Origin: Edaphobacter paludis
GTDB lineage: Bacteria; Acidobacteriota; Terriglobia; Terriglobales; Acidobacteriaceae
Assembly: GCF_039993895.1 (NCBI RefSeq)
Contig: NZ_CP121194.1
Location: forward strand, 558,001 to 622,000
Length of the DNA: 64,000 nucleotides
Reading direction: 5' to 3'
Shown here: piece by piece, positions 35,529-45,316 of the stretch
Layout: every line of letters begins with the position of its first letter
Position numbering within the stretch: the stretch's first letter is position 1
Notes under the pieces: model-generated
What the model was told of the DNA's origin: nothing
Databases searched by the model: none
What the model saw: only the letters and a program-made list of their open reading frames with translations
Position numbers and translations under genes: made by a program

Positions 35529-36537
35529 AGCTGGGCACTTGTGCGCAAACATCGATACCCAGCAAACCCGTAAGACGGGGTTGCTGGGTATCGACATCGG
35601 AGGGACTAAGACCGCCATCGTTCTTTCGGCATCTCCTCCTAATGTGCTCTGGCGCGAGGAGTTTGAAACTCTGCCCGCTTTGGGTGCGGAACATGCAGTG
35701 CGAAGGATCTTGACTCTGGCGCGTCGCGGGGTAGAGGAGACCGGCTGCATCTCAGCGGCAATTGGAGTGAGTTGCGGAGGTCCTCTTGACCGCGTACGCG
35801 GCATCATTCAGAGGCCGCCAAACCTGCCCACATGGGATGACATCCCCATCAAAGATATTCTGGAACAGGAATTCGGTGTGCCCTGTTTCGTGGAAAATGA
35901 TGCGAATGCGGGAGCGGTTGCAGAGAACCGGTTCGGCGCAGGGAAAGGCTGTCGGCACATGGTGTTTCTTACCATGGGAACAGGGCTTGGCGCCGGCCTC
36001 ATCCTGAACGGTCAGATCTTTCATGGCGCAAATGCCATGGCGGGAGAGATCGGACATGTCCGGCTTACCGACTCCGGGCCGATGGGGTATGGCAAAACCG
36101 GGTCAGTCGAGGGCTGGGCCTCCGGTGGAGGCATGGCACAACACGCAGCCTCGTCTGTTCAGGAGGCGTTGCAGGCCGGAAAGTTCACCATGTTGGCAGA
36201 AGCGCTTCCGGATATTACAGCTCGCGATGTGGGACAGGCCCTGCTAGCAGGCGATTCTGTCGCAGCGCAGATCGTGCGTCGCACGGGATGGCGGCTGGGG
36301 GAAGCCCTTGCCATTCTTGTGGATGTTCTGAATCCCCAGCGAATTGTGATTGGAGGCCTGGCGCTCCGGTTTGGCGAGGCGCTGCTGGAACCTGCGCGGC
36401 AGCGGATGAGGGAAGAAGCGCTTGCCGACACGGCTGCCGTATGTGAGATTGTTTCGGCGGCGCTTGGGGAACGCATTGGCGATGTGGCCGCGTTGTGTGT
36501 AGCGATGGGCCTGCACACCAATCCGGATGCAGCATAA
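35518..36537 (+). CDS. ROK-family sugar kinase lacking the zinc-site cysteines
   Basis: 339 residues from the TTG at 35518, chosen because AGAGG lies nine nt upstream; a TTG at 35509 is also open. The ATP phosphate motif GIDIGGTKTAIV, catalytic ENDANAGAVAE, GTGLGAGLI and AGEIGHVRL (zinc His) are all present. The CxCGxxGCxE zinc site is replaced by GPMGYGKTGSVEG with no Cys. ROK kinases phosphorylate glucose, fructose, mannose or GlcNAc; downstream of an alpha-mannosidase a mannokinase role is a reasonable inference. The gene overlaps the GH38 end, so it is coupled. Confidence 0.85.
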   Translation: MSGEAGHLCANIDTQQTRKTGLLGIDIGGTKTAIVLSASPPNVLWREEFETLPALGAEHAVRRILTLARRGVEETGCISAAIGVSCGGPLDRVRGIIQRPPNLPTWDDIPIKDILEQEFGVPCFVENDANAGAVAENRFGAGKGCRHMVFLTMGTGLGAGLILNGQIFHGANAMAGEIGHVRLTDSGPMGYGKTGSVEGWASGGGMAQHAASSVQEALQAGKFTMLAEALPDITARDVGQALLAGDSVAAQIVRRTGWRLGEALAILVDVLNPQRIVIGGLALRFGEALLEPARQRMREEALADTAAVCEIVSAALGERIGDVAALCVAMGLHTNPDAA

Positions 36538-36559
36538 AGCAAAAGCCGGATTGGTGTGC
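36513..36559. terminator. Long inverted repeat at the ROK kinase 3' end
   Basis: A perfect 14-bp inverted repeat (GCACACCAATCCGG at 36513-36526 and its complement at 36546-36559) encloses a 19-nt loop. It begins inside the last codons of the kinase gene. No T-run follows, so it may be a Rho-dependent 3'-end stabiliser or a weak terminator between this gene and the convergent sugar porter. Confidence 0.5.
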
Positions 36560-36630
36560 GGGAAATGACGCGCTTCGTGCGTTTGAGCTTCGCTTAGACA
36601 CGATCGACGGTGGATGAGAGAGTGCTTCGC

Positions 36631-38004
36631 TCAACAGGATGCCGAGCGAACTTCTGTGACAGGCTCGCGGCTATCTGGACTCTCCAGACGTTGTTGCAAC
36701 TGTTCCAAGGTAGCCCCCTTGGTTTCAGGATAGACAAACAGCACCACGAAGAATTGCAATGCGCACATGGTCGCGAAAAAGTAGAAAGGAGTAGCCCGTG
36801 AGTAGTGCGCCACCACCCATGGAAACAGTCCGCTCACAATGGCATTCATCACCCAATGCGAGCCGCTACCAAGACTCTGTCCCTTGGAACGAACCAACGT
36901 GGGGAAGACTTCGGCGATGTAAACCCAGATGACCGCTCCCTGGGAAAGCGCGAAAAATCCGATGAATGCTACAAGGAGCCACACAATCCATGTGGGATGC
37001 ATGCCAGAGTGGAAGAGAAGTGCGACTCCTAGAAGGCAGGAGAATGTTCCCACGGAGCCGATCAGAAGAAGCGTTTTGCGTCCCAGTTTATCGATGAGTG
37101 CCATGGCGATGAAGGTAGCAACCAGGTTCGAAAGCCCGATGAAGATTGATTGCGAGAAGGACGAGACCCGGCTCAGTCCTGCGGCAGAGAAGATGTCATT
37201 TGCGTAGTACAGGATCGCGTTGATGCCAGAGAGTTGATTGAACAATCCGATGCTGACGGCCAGAAAGATGGGCAGTCGCAGCGAGCGGGTGAATAATGGA
37301 GCCGCTGCCTCCTGTCGCTCGTGCCGGATGGACGAGCGGATATCTTCCAATTCCCGTTGAGGGTCTGCAGATCCCATCTGACGGATGACGCTTAACGCGT
37401 CCTCCAGGCTGTTTTGAGTGATGAGGAAGCGTGAACTCTGCGGAATGGTGAACAGCATGAAAAAGAAAAGCACCGCCGGTACAAGGGCAACGCCCAGTTC
37501 CCATCGCCATTCCGTTGCACCTAGATTGAGCGTAGCGATGTACCAGTTCGAGATGTACGCAACGAGGATGCCAATGACAATGTTGATCTGGAAGGCTCCC
37601 ACGAGGCGGCCCCGCCACTCCGCAGGCGCAAGTTCCGCGATATAAACAGGGCCCAGAACGCTGGAGCCGCCGATGGCCACTCCTCCAACGAAGCGGGCAA
37701 TCATCAATGCAGGCCAGCTCCATGCGAAGGCACAACCAAGTGCGGAGACAACGTAGAGTACAGCCAGCACGCGCAGCACGTTGCGTCCGCCAAAACGCTG
37801 TCCTACCGGACCGGCAGCAATGCATCCCAACACTGTACCCCACAGAGCGATGGAGACCGTGAGTCCCAGAGTCTCCGGTGTGAGATGAAAAACTCGCTGT
37901 AATTGCCCGGTGGTTCCCGAGATCACTACCGTATCAAAGCCGAAGAGCAAACCGCCCAGCGCACCCACTACGGTGCTTCGTAAAAGTTTTCCGGTAATCT
38001 GCAC
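36631..38004 (-). CDS. Sugar porter (MFS, XylE/GlcP-like)
   Basis: 457 residues from a GTG at 38004 with GGAG eight nt upstream. Twelve TM helices are visible. Sugar-porter motifs: GGLLFGFDTVVISG in TM1, RFGGRNVL, ELAPAEWRGRLVG, PQSSRFL (for PESPRF), the central loop, QLSGINAILYYANDIF, DKLGRKTLLL and the C-terminal PETKGATLEQLQ. Such proteins import hexoses or pentoses by proton symport or facilitation. Placed with two alpha-mannosidases and a ROK kinase, mannose is the likely substrate. An operator lies directly upstream at 38029-38044. Confidence 0.9.
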   Translation of the reverse strand: MQITGKLLRSTVVGALGGLLFGFDTVVISGTTGQLQRVFHLTPETLGLTVSIALWGTVLGCIAAGPVGQRFGGRNVLRVLAVLYVVSALGCAFAWSWPALMIARFVGGVAIGGSSVLGPVYIAELAPAEWRGRLVGAFQINIVIGILVAYISNWYIATLNLGATEWRWELGVALVPAVLFFFMLFTIPQSSRFLITQNSLEDALSVIRQMGSADPQRELEDIRSSIRHERQEAAAPLFTRSLRLPIFLAVSIGLFNQLSGINAILYYANDIFSAAGLSRVSSFSQSIFIGLSNLVATFIAMALIDKLGRKTLLLIGSVGTFSCLLGVALLFHSGMHPTWIVWLLVAFIGFFALSQGAVIWVYIAEVFPTLVRSKGQSLGSGSHWVMNAIVSGLFPWVVAHYSRATPFYFFATMCALQFFVVLFVYPETKGATLEQLQQRLESPDSREPVTEVRSASC

Positions 38005-38026
38005 GAAAGTGTCTCCATTTCAGTTA

Positions 38027-38150
38027 TTTTGGAATTGATTCCAGATTGGGGCAAACAGTGTAGCGCGTTAATCATGCGTCTGGCTAAATTTATCTCTGCA
38101 CATGGCCGGTATGCGTTTCGGCCCCATGCAGACTTTTATCTACCATGCTG
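38027..38150 (-). promoter_or_regulatory. Sugar-porter promoter cassette with operator
   Basis: The palindrome TTGGAATTGATTCCAG lies at 38029-38044. The part near the gene (38027-38095) matches 46043-46113 downstream of the LacI gene. The distal part (38085-38149) matches 47185-47249, the LacI gene's own leader, at a constant offset of 9,100 nt. This cassette thus looks like the flanks of the lacI gene joined without the gene between them. Confidence 0.6.
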
Positions 38151-38218
38151 TGTACTGGGGCCACCGATGTTCCTGTCAAGGTGATCAGCGCATGGCCAGT
38201 TTGCCATCGGTATAAACG

Positions 38219-38249
38219 AGAAGGCGGATGCCATTTGCATCCACCTTCT
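38219..38249 (-). terminator. Hairpin terminator after the second GH38 gene
   Basis: A 13-bp stem with one G-U pair on the minus strand (AGAAGGTGGATGC paired with GCATCCGCCTTCT) and a short AT-rich loop lies 12 nt after the GH38 stop. The tail CGTTTATAC is only a weak T-run. It isolates the GH38 gene from the sugar-porter promoter. Confidence 0.6.
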
Positions 38250-38260
38250 TTCTTGCTGTT

Positions 38261-41200
38261 TTACTTGCCTTCTTGTTGTGGGTTTATCTCATGCCATGCG
38301 TGGCTGCCGCGTGATGGATAAACAAGACGCAGAGTATTGATGGAGTAAGGACTCGCGTCGAAGTCGACCTCGTTGCCATGCAGGACCACCCGCGCGCTGG
38401 AGTCGGTAACGGATTGTTCCATCAGGTTGGTTTCCACTGCTTGTGTGGCACCGGCAGGCACGGTGATCTTTGCGCGTGTCTTTTCCCCGGCCCATTCGTA
38501 GAAGCGAAGGATCAGGCTATCGTCGTCTTCGCTCTTCTTGATTGCTGTCATAACAAGATTATGAGACGCGATGCGGACGAGGGAATGATTCGCAGGAAGA
38601 TCGCCAGTATGCGAATCGGTCTGAGAAGCCTTCATTGGATAGTTGAACTCGTAAGCACGCAAAACGGTGTCTGCCTGCTTCCATGAAGCGGCGTGTGGAT
38701 AAAGAGAGTAACTGAAGTGGTGATGACCACGATCAGCCGTGGGATCGGGATAAAGCGGCGCACGTAGCATCGATAAGCGAAGCGTGTTACCAAGCGCGTC
38801 GTAGCCATACTTGGAATCGTTGATAAGGCTGAAGCCGTGCTCGTTGTCGCCTAGGTCGGCCCAGCGCTGTGCAGGCACTTCAAAGCGGGCGGCATCGATC
38901 GGATTATCGCGAGTCGTGGGGCGTTCAATGCTGCCATACGGAATCTCGTAGGTTGCTGTTGAGCTGGTTGCGGTAAGTGGGAAGCTGGCTTTGAGCAGGA
39001 TGTGGGTTTCGTGCCAATCGATGTCGTTCACCACATCCACACGCGGCGTATTGGCGTAAAGAGTAATGTCCTGTACGAAGGTGGATTGGCTCCAGTGACG
39101 TGTGATGCGGATAACCTCGCGTAGCGGACCATGTTCGACGGTTTCGAGGCCGGTGAATTGGGTGATGTCAGTTTCCTGCTTGCTGTATTCCTTATCGATG
39201 TTCCATGCATCTTCCACGCGGATGCTATCGAGATTGGCTTCAGTGAGGCTGCGACCCGTGTCAACGAAAGTTTCCAGCTGGTTACCGCATTGGCCAGGCG
39301 CGATGCTCTCGAACTTCGCGTCCTTGCGATAGAGACTGGTGATACATCCCGTTTTGGGATCAAGCGTAACGCGCAGGAAGCTGTTCTCAAGCGTTGTGCC
39401 ATGCATGGTGAGATCGCTTACAACATCGCGCCGGCCCGGAACAGCGTGCAATACGGTATATCCAATCGCAGGCACACTCTTCGGCTTCAGCAGCAAATGA
39501 TAGGTATTGGTTGGCATATCGTGCGACAGCATCTGCATGGGTACAGGCTGGCCGCTGGCATCAAGCACTGTGATGCCGTTGGGCGTTGCTTGCGGCATCT
39601 GCACCGCTGCGGTGACTGTGTCGGAGCGATCCCAGCTCAAGCTGTTCCACACGATGATAGGAACACCAGGCTGTGCCGCGGTGTTGATATGACTTTGCAA
39701 TTCGCGCAATGCGTTGCCCGTAGCCTCGTTGGCAATGCGATGCACTTCATCGTAATCGTGCTGCGCATCTTTGTAGGCCGCAGCGATTGCCGTTCCTGAA
39801 GCAACATCATGGAATTCGTTGAATGCCTTTTTCTTCCATGCCTGGGTAAAAGAGTCCCCCGGATAGCTGAGGCCGCCGAGCCATGCAAGAGAGGAATACT
39901 TTTCTGCATCAAGCAGCCACTGGTCGCTGTGCCGCATGTTCGCTTTCTGTGTGCTCTGGGTGGTGTAGGTGCCCCGATGGTGTTCGAGATAAATTTCATC
40001 GTTCCACACGGGCAAGCCAATTTTGCCTGCGGCTGGTGCCGGAAGCTGAGTGCTGCCTTTGGCAAGCGTTTTGTAATTCCACACGGGCAGGGCGGTAGTG
40101 GAGATGTGCGAGATCATGTCGTCGAAGAAAGCCTGTGAGGTGCGGAACTCGACTCGCGGATAGATACGGTTCGTGTTGGACCAGAGAATGCCATTTTGAA
40201 CGGCTGTGCGGGCATCGTAGAGATTAAGGCGGCCAAGGCTGGGACCATAAACATGCATGAGTTCCTGCTGGCCAGGATTGAGCTGATTGGCGACGGCAAC
40301 ATCGTTTGCCATTTCGATGACTTCGGTATCCTGCACGATATCGTGTGGGAAGTAAGAGAGCACCCGGCTGCCATCCGGTGAATGCCACCAGAAGAGTTTG
40401 AGAGGAAGCTGATTGGTATCGTTGTAGCGAAGCTTCTGCGTCACAAAGTAGTCGATGCCGGATTTCTTATAGATCTGAGGAAGCTGCCAGTTGTAGCCGA
40501 AGGAGTCGACATTCCAGCCGATCTTGACGTTGAAGTTAAATTTCTTCTTGAAGTACTGCTTGCCTAGCAAAAGCTGACGGACCTGCGACTCTCCGTCGGT
40601 CATGTTCAGATCGGGTTCCACCCACATGCCTCCAACTGGCTCCCATCGCCCTTCTTTGACACGCTGTTGAATCTCGGCGAAGAGAGCAGGGAACTTCTGT
40701 TCCATCCACTCGTAGTACTGCGCACTGGATTGGGAGAAGATGTACTGCGGATATTCATGCATCATCTCAATCGCGTTGGCGAAGGTGAAGTGGACCTGGT
40801 CGACACCTTCCGAGGCGGTCCAAAGCCACGCGGCATCAATATGCGCATCGCCAGTGAGTTGGATAAGGAACTTCTTGAGTAGTGGCCGAAGTGGCTCCAA
40901 CTCGTTTTGTGCCTCGTTCAGTGAGGCATCGAAGGCGGCTTGATCGTTGCGGTCAAGCGCCCTGAGGTTGACAGCAGTCGCAGCGGAATCAAGAAGCTTC
41001 TCCTGCGCTGCGCGTTGATTAGGATCTGTGATGAGGACCGGAAGAATCTGCGCAGCGGAAGCAAGCTCAGCGGCAAGCGCAGTGGGGTCAGGGCGATTGG
41101 CCCGGAAGTTGACATGGATGAAAGCGCCTTCAAAGTGCTTGATCTCAGTACTGGGCGGCATCTTCACGGCTATCAGAATTTTGTCGCCGGGTTTTGCATC

Positions 41201-41653
41201 CTCGATCAGCGTGCGCGGTCCAATGTATGTTCCCTCCGTGTCGAGATAGCCGTTGTAGTAGATCATCTCGTAGAGATAGCCGCGGCCCGGACCGTAGCCT
41301 CCGACGTCAACTTTAAGGGTAATGCGTGTGCCGGTGAGGTCATACCCATCGAGTGTCTTGGGGACTTCGATCCAGCGGCGCAGCCAGATCTCTTCCTTGG
41401 GTGCGGTGAAGGGGAGATGGACTGTCTTCCAATTGGAGGTGTCGAGGTTAGGACGTTCCCCGTGTTCGATAGGACCCTCATGGTATTGCCAGTCACGCGC
41501 GTCCAGGGAGGCAAACGAGGACAGGCGCTGAACCACCGCTTGTCCCTGAGGAGAGAGCTGGTAGGCTGACGCGACGTTCGACTGCGCGAGCTGCGGCCTG
41601 GTGAGAGTTGCAAGAAGGGCTAAGAGGGCAAGAAGGCGCGGCGTGAAATACAT
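38261..41653 (-). CDS. Exported large GH38 alpha-mannosidase
   Basis: 1,130 residues from the ATG at 41653 (AGGTGG upstream), which fits a signal peptide (FTPRLLALLALLATL, cleavage after QLAQ); ATGs up to 41806 only add non-signal sequence. An N-terminal jelly-roll-like domain (about 60-250) precedes the GH38 catalytic domain with GDAHIDAAWLWTA (zinc site), IGWNVDSFGYNWQLPQI (nucleophile Asp) and FNEFHDVASGTAI, then the C-terminal beta domains. It is 250 residues longer than the GH38 at 32889. It lies 195 nt after the TonB receptor with a small hairpin between (CACCTG/CAGGTG, 41812-41832), so cotranscription is possible. Confidence 0.92.
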   Translation of the reverse strand: MYFTPRLLALLALLATLTRPQLAQSNVASAYQLSPQGQAVVQRLSSFASLDARDWQYHEGPIEHGERPNLDTSNWKTVHLPFTAPKEEIWLRRWIEVPKTLDGYDLTGTRITLKVDVGGYGPGRGYLYEMIYYNGYLDTEGTYIGPRTLIEDAKPGDKILIAVKMPPSTEIKHFEGAFIHVNFRANRPDPTALAAELASAAQILPVLITDPNQRAAQEKLLDSAATAVNLRALDRNDQAAFDASLNEAQNELEPLRPLLKKFLIQLTGDAHIDAAWLWTASEGVDQVHFTFANAIEMMHEYPQYIFSQSSAQYYEWMEQKFPALFAEIQQRVKEGRWEPVGGMWVEPDLNMTDGESQVRQLLLGKQYFKKKFNFNVKIGWNVDSFGYNWQLPQIYKKSGIDYFVTQKLRYNDTNQLPLKLFWWHSPDGSRVLSYFPHDIVQDTEVIEMANDVAVANQLNPGQQELMHVYGPSLGRLNLYDARTAVQNGILWSNTNRIYPRVEFRTSQAFFDDMISHISTTALPVWNYKTLAKGSTQLPAPAAGKIGLPVWNDEIYLEHHRGTYTTQSTQKANMRHSDQWLLDAEKYSSLAWLGGLSYPGDSFTQAWKKKAFNEFHDVASGTAIAAAYKDAQHDYDEVHRIANEATGNALRELQSHINTAAQPGVPIIVWNSLSWDRSDTVTAAVQMPQATPNGITVLDASGQPVPMQMLSHDMPTNTYHLLLKPKSVPAIGYTVLHAVPGRRDVVSDLTMHGTTLENSFLRVTLDPKTGCITSLYRKDAKFESIAPGQCGNQLETFVDTGRSLTEANLDSIRVEDAWNIDKEYSKQETDITQFTGLETVEHGPLREVIRITRHWSQSTFVQDITLYANTPRVDVVNDIDWHETHILLKASFPLTATSSTATYEIPYGSIERPTTRDNPIDAARFEVPAQRWADLGDNEHGFSLINDSKYGYDALGNTLRLSMLRAPLYPDPTADRGHHHFSYSLYPHAASWKQADTVLRAYEFNYPMKASQTDSHTGDLPANHSLVRIASHNLVMTAIKKSEDDDSLILRFYEWAGEKTRAKITVPAGATQAVETNLMEQSVTDSSARVVLHGNEVDFDASPYSINTLRLVYPSRGSHAWHEINPQQEGK

Positions 41654-41848
41654 GTTGAGCGATCCACCTATTGCTTTGGGGGTAAGTTGAAGCATCGGGC
41701 TGCTCGTCATCAGCAGTGACTGCATGATGCACTCAGTGCCCATGGAATGGCAAAAGGGGCGGAGAAGCCATCGGCCCTTACCGCCCCTCTGGTTACGGAG
41801 GCCCACAACACCTGTGGTTGCAGGTGCCGCGGGGTTTTGGTTTGTGGT

Positions 41849-44800
41849 TTAAAACTCAGCCTTGAGAGAGAACTGAACAAATCGCGGCAGGTTGCTTTGG
41901 TCGCTTACACCCAGGATTCTTCCAAAGTTGGCGCTGTTCACGTCAGAGGTTGGGCCGTTGAAGAACTGTGGTGAGTTGAATGCGTTGATGAAATCCGTCC
42001 GGAAGACCGCATTCACCCGCTCGGCAACACGAATATTCCTGGCCAACGAGATATCCGAGTTGTGCACACCTGGCAGACGAACACTGGCCAGGCGCGTCTT
42101 CCATGTCTGCAGTTGATATGCCTGGCGGACTGTCCAGACAGGCGTATCACCGGATTGGCAATACTGTGTTGCACCGCTGGCTAGCTGAGTGCAATTGTTG
42201 AACCACCGGGCCAGAGTTGGATGGGCCAACCTGGGATTGCCCGTTGGAACGGAGTTTGTACTGTTGGTCAGGTCGAGCGGCATACCTGCCTGCAGACGCG
42301 TCAGAGAGCTGACATCCCATCCACTGATCGCCCAGCGAACAGGCGCTGCAAGATGCGATCCAAACGCGCGTCCCGTACCGAAGGGCAACTGCCAAAGAAG
42401 GCTGATCTGCATATTGCGCGGAACGTCCCAGGCTGCGATGACCTTCTGCAATCCTGTGTCTTGCGGGTTGGAGTAGAGCTTCTGATCCAGCTGCTTGGAC
42501 AACGTGTATTGCACGGTGAAGTCCAGTCCGTAGGATAAGCGCTTTTGCAGAACGAACTGGCCGGCATCGTAGCTGGATGTTCCGATCGGAATGAACATTT
42601 CGGTGATGCCGCTGGTCCCGGTGATAGTGCCAACCAGGAACTGCGGATAGGGAGCAAGAAGCTGTTGCCTCTGAACTGTTTTGTTGTTCAGGGCCGTTCC
42701 GGGTAGCAGACCAGCGAACGGATTCGCCACGCTCTGCGTCAAGTAGGTCGCGCCAAATCCAACTGCGCTCAAAGGAACCGCGTTGATCTGGTGCGAGACA
42801 GGAAGACGCCCGAAGCGGGCTCCTACATACGACATGGTCAGCAGGAAATCCTTCGGGAACTGATGCTGAACTCCAAAGGAGAACTGTTGCACCGTGGGAG
42901 CTTTGCCGTTAGGACTTGCAAACGAAAAGCTCTGTCCCAGGTATGTCTTCAGTCCATTGGACGCATACGATGGCGACTGGACACTGCTGTTGGGGAACGG
43001 ATCGGTCAGAGTGTTATAGGGAATCCCGGATTGAACCGAGGTCACCATGTTGGTCGTGTAGCTGAAGCCAGGTGCTTCTCCCGGATCGTTCATAGCCTGT
43101 CCATAGAGGAGTCCATATCCACCATGAAACACAGTGCTGTGACCTAGTTGATAGGAAGCGCCAAAACGCGGTCCCAGGTTACCCCATCTCTGGTTCGTGA
43201 TGCCGCGCTGCTGACCATTCACGCCGGCAAACAGCAGGCCGCCATAGAGCGTCTGTCCTGTGACGGCAAGAGGATTGACGACGGTGGGATCAAAGGTCGC
43301 CAATCCGTTAAATCTATCGGTAATGGTTCCCAGATAATCCCAGCGGATTCCCAAATTCAACGTCAGGTTCTTCCTTACACGAATGTCGTTCTGGAGATAC
43401 AAAGATGTCATCTTCATCTGACGTGTCGGGTAGCTGTTCTTATCGATCGTGCCCGTCTGTGGCGTGCCAAGCAGGAAGGATGCAAGGGCATTGCCGGATG
43501 TGGAACTGACGGACAGAGGAGTGGCACCGGTAAACGTCTGATCAAAAACAAATTTGCCAGAGCTGGCGCCAGGACTTTGTACGTTGTTTCGCAGCAAGCG
43601 AAGGTCAACTCCTGCACTCAAGTTGTTCGTCCCCGCGGATTTCGCAAGGGACGCACCAACGGTGTAGTTATAGCTCGTTGTCGTGTTTGCCGGAACTGCG
43701 CCTGCTCCGTTGTAGTTGGCCCAAGTGAACTGCGGAAACACGTTCGCCGACTGCCCTACATAGTCCGATGCGAAACCGAGGGCGCTGGGACCGGTCGTGG
43801 TGTCCTGTGTGGGGATGCTCGCTGTCTTGTAGCGTTCAAGGCCAACACGTGCATTCAGCACGGTGGTCGGGTTCAGAACTCGGGTAAGCTGTACCGTCCC
43901 GTTATGATTTTCGCGCGTGAAGGGATTGTTTGAAGTTGTATCTGCGGCGTTCAGCGTAGAAGTCGTCGAATAGCGGAAACCGCGTGCTTCCTGTAGCGCG
44001 TTGCGTGAGTATCGTCCGAAGATACGCGTAGCCGGGTTGATTGCATAATCAACCCGAATCATATGCTCCGGGAAAAAGTCTGTAAATTTGCGATTGTTAG
44101 GACCGTTGGTCAGATTGTTCAGCCCGGTAATGGGAATATTCTTCACATTGCCTGCCGGAAGCATCGCCAGTACTTTCAAGGCAATTGGATTCATCGGGTA
44201 GCTAAGATTCTTGAGGTTGTTGCCTGGAACCGCTTTGCGCCGCAACACACCGTTTGTATCGGTGTATGTGGAGTATGGATCATAAATGACTTGCAGGCTG
44301 CCATTCGCGTTATAGGTCTGAGAAAAGTCTCCGACCTTCTGAAGGTCTGTCGGAACAGAAACGATGAAGGGATCCGGGATCACCTGCCGAAGATCCTCGT
44401 ACGTGTACATGGCGAAGAGCTTGTTCTTAATGATCGGCCCGCTGAGGCTGAAACCGAACGTGTTTACATGGGATGAGGAGCGCGGGGTGTGGGTGTAATT
44501 GTTATTGAATGAATTGGCATTTAGAACGGTGTTCTGAAAGTACTCCCAGGCAGAACCATGAATCTCGTTGGTACCGCTTTTAGACAGCATGTTGATGACA
44601 CCGCCAAGCGTCCAGCCATATGCTGCATCGTAGTTGGTGGTTTGTACACGTACCTCGCTCGTGGCTTCCTGCGTCGGGATGTAAGAGGCCGTGGACGCGT
44701 TCTGGAGTGAGCTCATACCATCCACCAGAATTTCATTCGTGCCATTGGGCGATCCGTTGATCGACGTTCCAGAGGTGCCCGCGGTGTCGAAGGCACGCAG

Positions 44801-45316
44801 TCGCGTGTCGGCAGTGGTGACAACGACGCCGGGAACGGAAAAGACGGCCGAGATCGGGTTGTGGCCCTGCGTCGGAAGAGACAGCAGCTTCTGTTGGCCC
44901 AGTTCCGTTGACTGCGTGGCTGTCTCGGTTTCAAGCTGTGCCGTTGCTGCCGTTACAGTCACGTTTTCGTTCACACTGCCAGGAGTGAGAGAGAAGTCAA
45001 GCGTCGCGTGTTGTGCAACCTCAACATGAACTCCGTTCCGGATGCTCGTGTCAAACGAGGGCTGCTGCACGATGATGGAGTATTGGCCAGGATCAAGAGA
45101 ACTGACGTGATAGTAACCATCCGGACCAGAGACGCTGGTCGTGGATACTCCTGTCTGCACATTGCGAATGGTGATTTTGGCGGCGGCCAAGGCAGCCCCT
45201 GTGCCGTCCGTTACCTGTCCATCGAGTGTTGCCTGGGTTCCCTGGGCAAAGAGCGGAACCGCACAAAGGAATATAAGTGACGCTAGACCTGGGAGAGTCC
45301 ACCTACGAAAATTCAT
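41849..45316 (-). CDS. Oar-like TonB-dependent receptor
   Basis: 1,155 residues; the ATG at 45316 has TGGAGG upstream. Signal peptide 1-24 (ends FAQ), a carboxypeptidase-regulatory-like beta-sandwich (about 27-110, GTQATLDGQVTDGTGAALAAA), plug domain (about 125-230, with EILVDGMSS and the GGVINMLSKSGTNEIHG motif) and a 22-strand barrel ending ...VQFSLKAEF. Acidobacteria use this receptor class for import of oligosaccharides. The mannosidases, kinase, porter and LacI regulator around it suggest mannan or N-glycan fragments as cargo. No SusD partner is present, as is usual outside Bacteroidota. Confidence 0.92.
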   Translation of the reverse strand: MNFRRWTLPGLASLIFLCAVPLFAQGTQATLDGQVTDGTGAALAAAKITIRNVQTGVSTTSVSGPDGYYHVSSLDPGQYSIIVQQPSFDTSIRNGVHVEVAQHATLDFSLTPGSVNENVTVTAATAQLETETATQSTELGQQKLLSLPTQGHNPISAVFSVPGVVVTTADTRLRAFDTAGTSGTSINGSPNGTNEILVDGMSSLQNASTASYIPTQEATSEVRVQTTNYDAAYGWTLGGVINMLSKSGTNEIHGSAWEYFQNTVLNANSFNNNYTHTPRSSSHVNTFGFSLSGPIIKNKLFAMYTYEDLRQVIPDPFIVSVPTDLQKVGDFSQTYNANGSLQVIYDPYSTYTDTNGVLRRKAVPGNNLKNLSYPMNPIALKVLAMLPAGNVKNIPITGLNNLTNGPNNRKFTDFFPEHMIRVDYAINPATRIFGRYSRNALQEARGFRYSTTSTLNAADTTSNNPFTRENHNGTVQLTRVLNPTTVLNARVGLERYKTASIPTQDTTTGPSALGFASDYVGQSANVFPQFTWANYNGAGAVPANTTTSYNYTVGASLAKSAGTNNLSAGVDLRLLRNNVQSPGASSGKFVFDQTFTGATPLSVSSTSGNALASFLLGTPQTGTIDKNSYPTRQMKMTSLYLQNDIRVRKNLTLNLGIRWDYLGTITDRFNGLATFDPTVVNPLAVTGQTLYGGLLFAGVNGQQRGITNQRWGNLGPRFGASYQLGHSTVFHGGYGLLYGQAMNDPGEAPGFSYTTNMVTSVQSGIPYNTLTDPFPNSSVQSPSYASNGLKTYLGQSFSFASPNGKAPTVQQFSFGVQHQFPKDFLLTMSYVGARFGRLPVSHQINAVPLSAVGFGATYLTQSVANPFAGLLPGTALNNKTVQRQQLLAPYPQFLVGTITGTSGITEMFIPIGTSSYDAGQFVLQKRLSYGLDFTVQYTLSKQLDQKLYSNPQDTGLQKVIAAWDVPRNMQISLLWQLPFGTGRAFGSHLAAPVRWAISGWDVSSLTRLQAGMPLDLTNSTNSVPTGNPRLAHPTLARWFNNCTQLASGATQYCQSGDTPVWTVRQAYQLQTWKTRLASVRLPGVHNSDISLARNIRVAERVNAVFRTDFINAFNSPQFFNGPTSDVNSANFGRILGVSDQSNLPRFVQFSLKAEF

